Shown in pieces: positions 32,450-41,396 of a stretch of 64,000 nucleotides of DNA. The stretch is from Parelaphostrongylus tenuis (lineage: Eukaryota; Nematoda; Chromadorea; Rhabditida; Metastrongylidae), in NCBI GenBank assembly GCA_019055375.1, contig JAHQIW010006953.1:62001-126000 (forward strand), read 5' to 3'. The notes under the pieces are model-generated. The model had not been told where the DNA came from. It saw only the letters and a list, made by a program, of their open reading frames with translations, and ran no database searches. Within the stretch, counting starts at the first letter, position 1. Every line of letters starts with the position of its first letter. A program made the translations under genes and the position numbers.

Positions 32450-33396
32450 AAGGTGAAGGTTCAGTGGTTTTGCTGTTGTGATCCGCTGCCGATTTGTGTC
32501 TCGCAACGGACAAGAGAGAAGAGTTTGAATCCTTTATATGGATTTATACCAAAACAACCTATAATATACATGCATTACTAAAATGATAATATAATAATAT
32601 ATATATATGACCACGACATATTGTTATGCGAACATATGCGTAAGTCAATATGGGTGACCGACTGATGAGGAGTATCGAGGACAGTGTTATGTCAAGTGGT
32701 GTTATTGTAGCTGACGGTGATGATGTTATCGTAAGTGATGATGTTATCAAGTGATCATGTTATTGCATATGACATTGTTATTGCTTTTTGACATTGTTAT
32801 GACAAGTGACAATGTTATTGTAATTGACGATGTTTCGTAATTGTCGAAGCATGACTAAGCGGCGGAGCCCATTTGGGAATACTATGTTCGCCCCCAAGTA
32901 GAACACCGACGGCGGGATCCAGTGGGTGAGTATATAGTGTTAGCAGTGGGGTCGCTAGTGATTAGATATGGGCAGAATCCCTAAACCGCGGTGATGGGCC
33001 GAGCATAGCCAAAGTGAGTTTGCTCCGCCACGGAAGTACTATGTTCCGCTCACAAATCTATAGAATTCATCTGAGTTGTATGAATGCAACCTTATGAAAG
33101 TAATTAGTTACAAGACAACGAGGTTGTTTAGAGAGAGCAATAATGGATCGACAATGTACTGAGGTGAGGTGGTCCGGGTGATGTCAGACGACCGTTCGGA
33201 TGATGACCCGCGATCGAACTGACTGTTGAGGTTGGTGGCAGCTGGGTGCCGCCCTTGTCACTTGGACCATTTCTGTCTAAGGTCCTCGAACCTCTGCGAT
33301 ACCACTTGCTCTCTAAGTTCGTAGACCATTTGCGCTGCCTAAATTATCATGTAATTCCCGAAAAGATAGCAAAACTCCGTTGGGAGGTTTGCTATA
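32450..33396 (-). repeat. BEL 5' LTR
   Basis: This LTR lies upstream of gag in element orientation. Its sequence equals 27146-28092 apart from about three substitutions and a shorter AT microsatellite. The outer edge TTTGCTATA abuts the target duplication GAATG at 33397. Confidence 0.88.
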
Positions 33397-33430
33397 GAAT
33401 GTGCACTTCGTCAATTAGTTCGAATGTGCT
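33397..33430 (-). CDS. Host exon, 5' part, interrupted by BEL element
   Basis: On the minus strand a good acceptor (TTTTACCATTGCAG) ends at 33431, and the frame then opens with STFELIDEVH. It continues after the element at 27135. See 27051-27135. Confidence 0.35.
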
Positions 33431-34191
33431 CTGCAATGGTAAAAGGTGTTGAGCACTATGCACCTAGTGAAAGGATCGATCTCGTCTCGGGCTCACTGAA
33501 CCTTCCGTCTCTTTGAACCCAGCAAATTGATACCACATTTGTCTAGAGGGATTACAGCACTGACTTGATGCATAGTTTTGGCAGCACAAGTCATTTTATG
33601 GAACAAATATGCAATCGCGGCATCTCTGAGGTGCTACCAACGGGATCGAATGCATTGGACTCCCTTTGCAGTTTGGCCAACGATGAACTCTCTATCTGTT
33701 ATGGTGGGATAGGTGTGTAAAGGTCGACAATCTATCCTCCAACTATTGTCACAACCGTACATTACTCCTGTCAAAGACGCGTGGCATCCGCTTACGTGCT
33801 ATTATCTGGGCGATGTCTGCTTATTTGGTCAGCTATTTTGTTCCATTTTAGGCAATTCGTTGTCAATGCTCTATCATTCAAAACAGTTTTGGAAGAAGCA
33901 AATCGGTTTCCTTTTGCCATTTGTCTTTTTCTTCTGAATTTGCTTATTGGCAACGTTCTGGTCGATATTTTTTCGACATGCCGTTTTCCGCAAATTGTAA
34001 GGCATTGGCTGCATAAGAGCTCTTAATTCCCTCTGTTGTTCGCTATTTCTATAACTCTGAGAAAGATCGTATTTGAATTTTTTTAATTCACAAATGATAC
34101 TAGTACGTATCTTAGTTTGCGTATATCATTCATCCTTAATCATCCACACTCAACTCCAAAATTTACGGCAAATGCCACAAAAAAACCGTAC
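33431..34191. other. No confident gene; decayed SINE-like body
   Basis: 33475-33600 resembles the body of the 300-bp SINE family (CTCGGGCTCACTGA, AATTGATACCACATTTGTCT, ACAGCACTGACT) but lacks a clear tRNA head. Two overlapping hydrophobic frames (33713-33937, 33781-34026) have no further support. Confidence 0.3.
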
Positions 34192-34443
34192 TTAGTAGAA
34201 CTTGTCTGCCAGCCACTTGTAGAATCTATATGGCCGCAATTGGTGTGCCGTTGATTGCGATGTATCTTTAAGAACGGTATTCTTCGTTACGACAAGAACA
34301 CATTTCAAAGACGGCTCGTTCATCGTTCCGCCCACTTCTTCTCCGACGACTTTGCTTAGAATTAGCGTTCCATCAACTCTTTTGCATTCCGCCAACCAAT
34401 GTAGTCCAGTGGTGGTTGTGATGGAATCCGTGCCAACTCTGTC
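34192..34443 (-). CDS. Candidate terminal exon, unknown protein
   Basis: The minus-strand frame opens after GTGGGTAG and runs 83 codons to TAA at 34192-34194. Residues include DRVGTDSITTTTGLHWL, GTLILSKVVGEEVGG, KCVLVVTKN and YRFYKWLADKFY. The composition is that of a folded globular protein with beta-rich stretches. It lies on the same strand as the BEL-interrupted exon about 0.8 kb downstream, but has its own stop. No family is recognised. Confidence 0.35.
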   Translation of the reverse strand, partial: DRVGTDSITTTTGLHWLAECKRVDGTLILSKVVGEEVGGTMNEPSLKCVLVVTKNTVLKDTSQSTAHQLRPYRFYKWLADKFY

Positions 34444-34475
34444 CTACCCACAATGTTCAGATCGTTACTGGAGAC

Positions 34476-34950
34476 TAACTTTCAAAAGGTAGTGTTGAGT
34501 TGGGATACTGACGGATTTAGCCTAATCCTTAAGGACATAACTTTTACGGTATCGTGATTAATTCTTCGAATCGTGGAATAATCAGATAGAGTTATAAATT
34601 TATAACATTAGGTTTTACTTTATGAAGATTCGTTATGAACATCTTTGTAATATATCGTTCCATAAGTTTGACGTTAAGAAATAGACTCAGAATTTATTAA
34701 TCAGAAGTAATAAAAGCTCATAACTTTGGGACTCAAAACTTTAAGTTTCTAGAGGTAGTGTTGAGTTAGGATAGTCACTTATTAAGCCTAATCCAAGGAT
34801 ATAGCTGCTGGATACGATATTTGTGTATTACTTTTCTGAAGATTCTTGGGAACATCTTTGTATTATACCGTTCCATAAGTCTGACACTAAGCAATAAAGA
34901 CCAAGTTTATTGACCAGGAATAATTAAAACTGCATGATTTTGGTATCGTT
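34476..34950. repeat. Two-unit tandem repeat, about 270 bp
   Basis: GGTAGTGTTGAGTTGGGATA at about 34479 and GGTAGTGTTGAGTTAGGATA at about 34755 each start a unit that continues with AGCCTAATCC, a GAACATCTTTGTA block and a CGTTCCATAAGT block. Units are diverged and non-coding. Confidence 0.6.
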
Positions 34951-35912
34951 CAATTGCCACTTTTCTTGCAAACCTTTTGATATATAATTTGCCTATACTT
35001 GCTCTACTATGAAGCTGTCGTAGAGTAGGAACAAATTCGCTTACTACTCATGCACGATTGGTGCATAGGGAAAAATGTTAGTATTATGCGCTCAGACTGT
35101 CCGAATGAAGCTCCATCAGCTTTGCGCGTCGCTTCAGTAGCATCATTTTGGTAGCAAAAGAATGCTCAGAAAACTCTGCACAAAGCGGTAATGATTTGTT
35201 GTCTTGTTAATGAGATCGAAGTTTATTGCTCTAGTGCCAAATCTTAGGTAACGACCTGATCACTTAGGCGCCAACCAAATCTGCCCCTACTTTCTTTAAC
35301 CTTGTGGTTGCTTTTCGGAAAAGTTATGAATATTCATGAGGAAATGAGATCTTGTTTTCGAAGATTTTCTTCTTCATTTTATTGTTTTTCCTTTCGACTC
35401 AGTATTCAACTGTTCAACTACGTCTTTATTTTCTAGCTATTTAGTCGTCATTTATTCTTCCTCAGTTGCCATTAAATGTCACATGCATACATTTATAACT
35501 AATAAAAGTCGCGTTTTCGGGTGAATTCAATTAGAAATAAAATTTTTTAAAATTTCAACTATAAACTCAGCAAGATCATTGTACCATGAAAACTCTTCCA
35601 GCTCAACTGCTCGATAAATGCAGATATTCAATTGCTCGATCAATTTGCAAATATGCATAGGTTCTAAGTCTCATTTACTGTACAATTAGCTGGAGGAGTT
35701 ATTAGTTTCATATTCTCAACGATAGATTACTCGCATCGTTTGAGCTCCTATTTGAGCTGTCTTTATTTTTTCTCTAATACTCTATTTTTACACTCAATTT
35801 TTACTTTGTAATTTCTTCTACAAGCAATTTTGCAAGAGGATATATCGAGTTTGCTCTTTACTCCATTTATCGGAAAATCACTCTATCTCATCTATACTTA
35901 CACAATTCAAAG
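34951..35912. other. No recognisable feature
   Basis: About 1 kb of AT-rich sequence with no supported gene or repeat arm. Confidence 0.35.
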
Positions 35913-36085
35913 GTTCGACTTTCTATAAACCTCGGCATAATCAATTGATATATGAAAATCGATAAAACTTATCTTGATTAGGTGACGCGAAGTTGGTAAA
36001 TTAGTCGTAAAAGTTCGGCTGGCGTTTCGGCGACCCGCCTTCTTCAGAGCCTGGGCGTATGTAGTATTAGTCTATTTGAATGATT

Positions 36086-36243
36086 TTGATGTGACTTTCA
36101 CAATCCTAGCGCAGGAATCAGAAACATTCACGGGCAAGACTCTTGAGGCATTTTTGATAAACGCCCAAAATCGCGAAATGAACCGGAAGGACGAGTGCGT
36201 CACCATCGCACGAGATCTCGCGCCCTTTCTTCGTTTGATCTAA
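36086..36243 (+). pseudogene. PLE protein C-terminus (GIY-YIG endonuclease-type tail)
   Basis: An open frame to TAA 36241-36243 reads VTFTILAQ, KTLEAFLINAQ, REMNRKDECVTIARDLAPF. The LEAFWI...N..MNR.EEC..IT..L..Y pattern is the tail following the GIY-YIG endonuclease of PLEs and is also seen at 51380-51500 and 58234-58316. It is 5'-truncated, with no RT. Confidence 0.65.
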
Positions 36244-36283
36244 CTTGACCTAGGCAGTATATAAATAAGACTATCCGAATCAT

Positions 36284-36584
36284 AAAAAAGCGCATGTGGC
36301 GCAGTGGTTAGAGGTGCCCTGCGTCGCACACGAGGTCAATGGTTCGATCTCGCGCTCATGGCTCACCAAGCCATCCATCCCTCCGGGGTCGGTAAATTGG
36401 TACCAGACAGGTCTCAGACTTGTCTGGGAGGATAAGCAGCACTGACTCGGTTCAGCGGGAGGCCTCCGCGAGTCATTGTAAAGGCCAGATATGCATTCAA
36501 TCACCTCAAACGAAGTTAAAAATTGAAGTCGAATGCATGGCGCATCCCTCAGGGATTGATCAACGCCGAGAGCTTTTTATCCTT
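36284..36584 (+). repeat. tRNA-headed SINE, 301 bp, with 12-bp target duplication
   Basis: The head carries A box GTGGCGCAGTGGTTAGAGG and B box GGTTCGATCTC. The body carries AAATTGGTACCAGACAGGTC, GCAGCACTGACTCGG and GGGATTGATCAACGCC, and the tail ends TTTATCC without poly(A). TATCCGAATCAT occurs on both sides (36272-36283 and 36585-36596). It is inserted in the 3' region of the PLE. A second copy is at 53563-53865. Confidence 0.8.
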
Positions 36585-36615
36585 TATCCGAATCATTCAA
36601 ATAGATTAATACTAC

Positions 36616-36660
36616 ATACGCCCAGGCTCTGAAGAAGGCGGGTCGCCGAAACGTCAGCCG
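36616..36660 (+). ncRNA. Hammerhead-ribozyme-like motif in PLE terminal repeat (candidate)
   Basis: CTGAAGA (36629-36635), then a GGCG/CGCC hairpin, then GAAAC and GTC (36653-36655), resemble the conserved CUGANGA - helix II - GAAA - GUH order of hammerheads, which are known in PLE terminal repeats. One extra A before helix II and a minimal helix III make activity uncertain. An inverted copy lies at about 36017-36056. Confidence 0.3.
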
Positions 36661-36767
36661 AGCTTCTACGACTAATTTACCAACCTCGCGTCAGCTAATC
36701 AACATAAGTTTCCTCAATTTTCATATAACAATTAATTATGCCGAGGTTTATGAAAAATCGAACTTTT

Positions 36768-38725
36768 GAAAAACAAGCTTAGTACTTTGGTGGGCTATCG
36801 CAACTCTGAATACGCATTCAATCACCTCTGCGCTATTTACGAAGTTAAATGTATGACCCATTTTCTAGGGATTAATCAGCACAATGCTTTACGCTTTTAC
36901 ATCGCACTTCATAGTTAATAGGTGGAAGAGTACTTCTTCTTGAACTTTGAGAGTTCAATTATTGTTTAACGTTTAGAAGAAATAGTAATGATGCTCAATT
37001 CAAGGTGTATGGTGAAGCCAAGTCGCGTGGCGAAGACGACCAAGCTGCTCAGGAAAATACAATAATAGTGGGCGCTACCACAACAACGCCTTCGAGCGAA
37101 ATCTGGATGAGGATGGCCTGCTATCCTCTTCGAATGAAATCACCACGACACTGAGCGAACTCCCTGCTTCAGTCAAGTATACAGTGACGCTGGAAGCAGT
37201 TTCTACACCAACAGTCCTCACGACATCAGACCCTGTCTTCCAACTAACTCCAATACCTCTGGACTTTTAATTGATCTAATTTGGAGTCTTATTTTTGGAC
37301 AGTCTTCTTTTTATGATGTTACCAATGATATGGGTTTAGCTTAAGCCAGCAAGTACGAAGGGTTTTAATATAGACTGCTAGGGGTATCATTTTTATTTCA
37401 AGCGGGGTTTTTTCAACCATCACTCGTATATTCTTGAAAAACGCTTGCTTTCAAAATTTTACTTACGACTAAAAACGCATAACTCTAACATCTCAATTTT
37501 CGTAATCGAATTCCATTGCGAATCAAAACAAATCATTTTATCAAACATGAAACTCACTTTGTAAACTATTTCTAAATAACAGCCAATATCAGCTCAAACC
37601 TGAAGTAAGCGTTTTCGATATCTCATACTAGTATTGAGGAGAATACTAAGGATACATCATTTATTAGGGAGGATACTAAAGGTACATCATTCTCAGAAGA
37701 TCATACGGCAGTTTCATTTCTTTATTCAATTTGTTGGTAAAATTATCGCTAAGGGGTCATAGACCGAAAGTTGTTTTTCCTAACACAATCATTTGTGACA
37801 ACGTTCAGAATACTTTTTATTACAACAGGGTCAAAGATAGGACAGAGTAGAGGGACTTCTTTACCATGTGCGACATGTAAGTTAGTCAGTAGTAAAAATG
37901 ACCATGGCACGTCCTCTAGTAGCACCTCTTCTGGTCGTACCCAACAGTTATCGCAAATACGCTTTTGATCGGTCTAACGGCTACCACGATTTGAGTGGAT
38001 ACTTGACTTTCGTGCGGTCAAACTAAAATTCAGGAGCGCGGTATACAGTAGTATATTGCTTGGTATCGTGCGGTCTGTTAAAATAGGAACCATCGTTTGT
38101 TCTTGTGCCATTTTTAACGATATTTCTATGTAATTATATTAACCGTACACTTTTAGAAATCAGTGAACTTTTTCTTTTTTCGCCTTAACCGTGACTGTAA
38201 CAAAATGCTTGCTATGTTTGAAATCTAGTCTAGAAAAAACCTGGTTGCTAATATGATATTTTGCTTCAATAGATTGAAGAAATCAAGTTTGGTAATTTTG
38301 ACTAGTCATTAAAATATCTCATTGTATCTACTGTATGAATGCAGCTGCTTTTCGTAGTGCATATATAATGAAGACGTGCTGCACTTCCTATGTTTCTCAA
38401 TCTGTTACCCCGTTTTTTCTTTGTTCAATAAAGTGCCTTAGTGCTAACTATGCAGTTAACACAGTATATAAAAAAAAGCATGACATAAGGTGACATACAG
38501 ATATCCGAGGAAGAACAATCGGGATCATCTCGTTCCGCAACATCCACTACTTTCTAAATCAGTCATCTTCCGTACCTAAGAGAATTGAGTGATGAGCAAA
38601 ACTACGACCTCGGAAGGGAGTCGAACGCGCGCTTATCTAGAGATGTTGAAGAATGAGCGCTGCACGCGTCCAAGGTATGGATGAAACGCAGGTTCGACTC
38701 CCAACTAAGGTCATGCTTTTGCTCA
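36768..38725 (+). repeat. 1.9 kb duplicated segment, copy 2
   Basis: Counterpart of 452-2330, beginning directly after the PLE right arm. Its Ser/Thr-rich exon frame is broken near 37103 (CGAAATCTGG against CGAAATCGTGG). It contains a partial local duplication (GGATACTAA ... CATCATT near 37640-37700) and an extra block at about 38518-38580. Confidence 0.75.
36975..37269 (+). pseudogene. Frameshifted duplicate of the Ser/Thr-rich terminal exon
   Basis: Same exon as 656-950 with most codons preserved. A one-base deletion near 37103 shifts the frame and would truncate the tail. The 3' flank is nearly identical to copy 1. Confidence 0.4.
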
Positions 38726-38735
38726 TCACGTAATT
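38585..38735 (+). repeat. tRNA-like SINE, hybrid copy (GACCTCAG family)
   Basis: A B-box half on the minus strand (about 38608-38622) is followed by a nearly complete plus core: GCACGCGTCCAAGGTATGGATG, in which CGTCC pairs with GGATG around a 7-nt loop. B box GGTTCGACTCCC follows. Outer flanks TGATGAGCAAAA and TTTTGCTCATCA are complementary. It shares GAGATGTTGAAGAATGAG with 16076. Confidence 0.55.
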
Positions 38736-39022
38736 CTCTTAGGTATATGTGAAACATCATAACATTGCCAAAAATACAGTAAATACTAGAAATTTCGAGT
38801 ATCAATCAACTTAATTAACGGCTATTGTTTCATAGTTTATTTTCACAATGATTATCAAAGAATTGGTTAACAGCTACAGTATAATTTCTAGAGTTTACCA
38901 TAGTTCCCTCGATCTCCTCAGCCATACCTCTTTATCAGACAATTACCTTCAACGGTTCAAATAAACGCAAGCAAGATTACCTTACTCTACTAGATTGTTT
39001 ATAAAGATCTCGCTCACATCAA

Positions 39023-39810
39023 TGATAATCTGATAACATGATAACATGTTTGTCTGTTACGAGGTGTGGCACGGCACTTATGAAGTACTAGACAGCTGCT
39101 GTTTTGCTTTTCCAAGCCCATCAGCAGCACGGTGCCTTTTGGTTCAACGATCCGTTGGGGATGTACCCCTATTTGCTACCCCACGAGTTCGAATATTGGT
39201 CACTGCAGTGTCGGGGAATTCATCACCTGTCCAGCGGTGATTTGCTATTCGACTTCGAGCCCTTTCTAAATAGAGGTGTGCCCCGAAGGGTCGACTGAAT
39301 CGAAAGGCACTGTGCTACTGATGAGCTTGTAAGGGCGTGCATATAAAGGAATCGGCGCAGAACAAGACTTCGCAGCAAAACATGTGATAAAATTCCTCAA
39401 CATTGCAGTGACCACAGTTGAGTGCATGTGGCTGATAGAATGAACCAGTGTCGTACCAGACCTTGTCACAGGGTCAGACATGTTATCATGTTGTCAGATT
39501 ATCAATGTTTTGAGCAAAGTCTATATAAGCAGTCGAGAGAAAGGTATGATTCATTCTGCCAGCAACAAGCACTCGACTGTGGTCTCTCCATTGCCGGGGG
39601 ATTTTGTCACCTGACTGCTGTGATTTCTTATTCAGCATCGATTCCCTCTCATGTAGGGGTGTATCCCCAAGGAATCGGCTGAACTGAAGGGCATTATGCT
39701 ACTAATGAGCGTGGAAGGGCGAAACAGCAGCTGTCTAGTACTGTATATGTGCTGCAGCACACCTCATAACAATCTCAAACATGCTACCATGTTACTAGCC
39801 AATACTGCTT
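39023..39810. repeat. Large fold-back element of the 10536 family
   Basis: The left arm (39023-39200: GATAATCTGATAACATG, ACTAGACAGCTGCTG, CAGCACGGTGCC, GGGGATGTACCCC) is opposed by inverted copies at 39265-39515 and again at 39640-39800 (GTATCCCCAAGGAATC, TGCTACTAATGAGC, AGCTGTCTAGTACTG). It appears to be one member inserted into or fused with another. No coding sequence is present. Confidence 0.6.
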
Positions 39811-39829
39811 TACATAAAAGAGAGGTCAA

Positions 39830-39990
39830 CACCAAGAAATGCTCAGGGGAGCACTGGCTGAACGGTTGCTTCCCAAACACTTTTCGGCAATCAAGGATAA
39901 ACGCCCTTGGGAACGTCACGGCCAGACTATCCTACAAGATTGCAAGCAGACGCAGTCAACCTGTATGCTAACATGTTTAGGAAGAAGGCG
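39830..39990 (-). repeat. Interspersed repeat shared with 56980-57120
   Basis: The minus strand reads CGTTTTTTCGCCTTCTTCCT, TGCAATCTTGTAGGATAGTC, GACGTTCCCAAGGG and TGCCGAAAAGTGTTTGG. The same blocks in the same order occur on the plus strand at 56980-57120. The family is unknown. Confidence 0.5.
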
Positions 39991-40148
39991 AAAAAACGAT
40001 TCTGTATGTCAGAAATAGTGGCATCAGCACAGTGATAAAAAACACTGTGAAGACGGACTAAATGAAGTACAAATAAAGTAAAACTAAATAACCTTTAAGT
40101 TGACAACAGTCCATGAAACCGTGTGAAAGCATTCGAAAATGGACTTAC

Positions 40149-40343
40149 TTTGTAAGTGATTTTTGGGGCTCGAAGAGAAGTTTGTGGTCTCGCCGCTGCG
40201 CTTTTTCCGAGTTATCGGTGAATCCTTATATGGAGTGCTACCTTGAAAGCCGATCATCATGAACTGCCCAGGAATCATACGAGCTTCAGTAAAATTTAAA
40301 CCTCCTTGGTTATTGACTATCCGGGCAAATATTTTTTTGGGAT
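40149..40343 (-). CDS. Candidate internal exon, unknown basic protein
   Basis: A minus-strand frame sits between an acceptor-like TTTTTGAG (ending 40344) and a perfect GTAAGT donor (40143-40148). It reads KKIFARIVNNQGGLNFTE, MIPGQFMMIGFQGSTPYKD, ITRKKRSGETTNFSSSP. The start is globular and the end is a basic, Ser-rich linker. No partner exon was identified and no family is recognised. The strong donor and protein-like composition are the support. Confidence 0.35.
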
Positions 40344-40349
40344 CTCAAA

Positions 40350-41114
40350 AATTGTGTTGGTTTTCCATATCGCCACTTCTTGCCAGATAGTGATTATGCT
40401 CCGTCTGCAATCATTCGTTATTGCCCCCATGATATTTCAGGCGCCGTGACAGCCCATCTTGAACGGTGCGAATCTTAAATCACGATCCATTGATAATCTA
40501 AAACCTTCTGCAGTAAAGTTCAGAGTTTTAGGGCACTTTATCGTCAAGCAACGCCCATGTCTTTTTAGAAATTGGAATGTTCTTCCAATGAAAAAAACCA
40601 TATTCTTTGGGTAAAGAATACTTCAACTTTCACTGCACATTTTGCCGTCGATGTTATAATGATGCAACTCCAAATTTCATAACATACAGTGTGCGACTTT
40701 TGGAAAACATATGTGGAGGTATTTTCACTATGCATCTGGCTTAGCATAAAAAGAGTGTACATCCATCAAGATGTTTAGCAGTTCCTTGAAAAAATGCATC
40801 TTCCTGAATTAAACTTCAAACTATATTAATGTCCTAAATAATTTAGTCAAAACATTTTTAAGGCAGTTAACAACTTGTACGATCATGGTGCACAGCAGAG
40901 ACTTTCATAAAGGTGCCTTCTGGGTCAATCATATTATTAGGTCTCATAAATATTAGCACTAGAGCAATAAACACCAAACTTATCAAAAGTATGCTCTATC
41001 GGCCTCAACACATTTGTTATCTCTCAGGCAAGAAGTCAATACCGCTTTGCGCAGAATTTCCTGAGCTTTTTTCAATACCAGACTTGACCACGCTTGCCGC
41101 ATCGTGTGCACCCA
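40350..41114. other. No supported gene
   Basis: Short AT-driven frames only. Confidence 0.3.
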
Positions 41115-41396
41115 AAAAGTCTTTATCGCAATCTACTGCTTTACGAGTAGGAATTGGAATGCGATGCACAGACCGCCTTCGAGACCATCAACCGTGCAAA
41201 GGCTAAAGGATTTTTGTCTAGGCGAACAGTGTTTCGGTTGTTTACTGAGTTTCGCATTGCCAACACAACTTGAAGGATCAGCTGCGCTCCAGCTGTACAC
41301 GCGAAGTTGATCGAGAAGTCGTTATCGAAGCACTTGAAGAGGATCCGACTTTGACTAACGAGGAGTTGGTCGACAATAGCGCATACTTTGAATAGT
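41115..41396 (+). pseudogene. Orphan mariner-type helix-turn-helix fragment
   Basis: Decayed frames give a RNLLLYE-like start, AQTAFETINRA, FLSRRTVFRLFTEFR, then (after a shift) REVDREVVIEALEEDPTLTN and EELVDNSAYFE. This is the order of the N-terminal HTH_48-type DNA-binding domain of mariner transposases (Mos1/SETMAR type). A stop follows directly, and no catalytic domain is present downstream. An AATAAA lies at about 41428. Confidence 0.6.

Larger units (their letters stand above)
27141..33396 (-). mobile_element. BEL/Pao LTR retrotransposon, young, lacking integrase
   Basis: The element is 6.26 kb on the minus strand. From its 5' end the order is LTR, primer-binding site, gag with zinc knuckles and aspartic protease, reverse transcriptase-RNase H, 411 bp non-coding, LTR. 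The LTRs (about 945 bp) differ by roughly three substitutions (for example TTTAAATCC/TTTGAATCC, GCAGC/GTAGC, CTAATCC/CTAAACC) and AT-microsatellite length, so insertion is recent. Pol order and the YVDN box place it in BEL/Pao. No integrase core (HHCC, DDE) lies between RNase H and the 3' LTR, so it would need an integrase in trans. Confidence 0.92.
35913..36763. mobile_element. Penelope-like element 3' end with inverted terminal repeats
   Basis: Left arm 35913-36085 and right arm 36591-36763 are reverse complements (about 173 bp, over 85% identical by eye). Between them are the C-terminus of a PLE protein (36086-36243) and a short 3' region interrupted by a SINE (36284-36584). Inverted partial copies of the terminal repeat attached to a 5'-truncated coding end are typical of Penelope-like elements. 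Each arm contains the CTGAAGA-helix-GAAAC-GTC block discussed as a hammerhead candidate. Confidence 0.7.
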
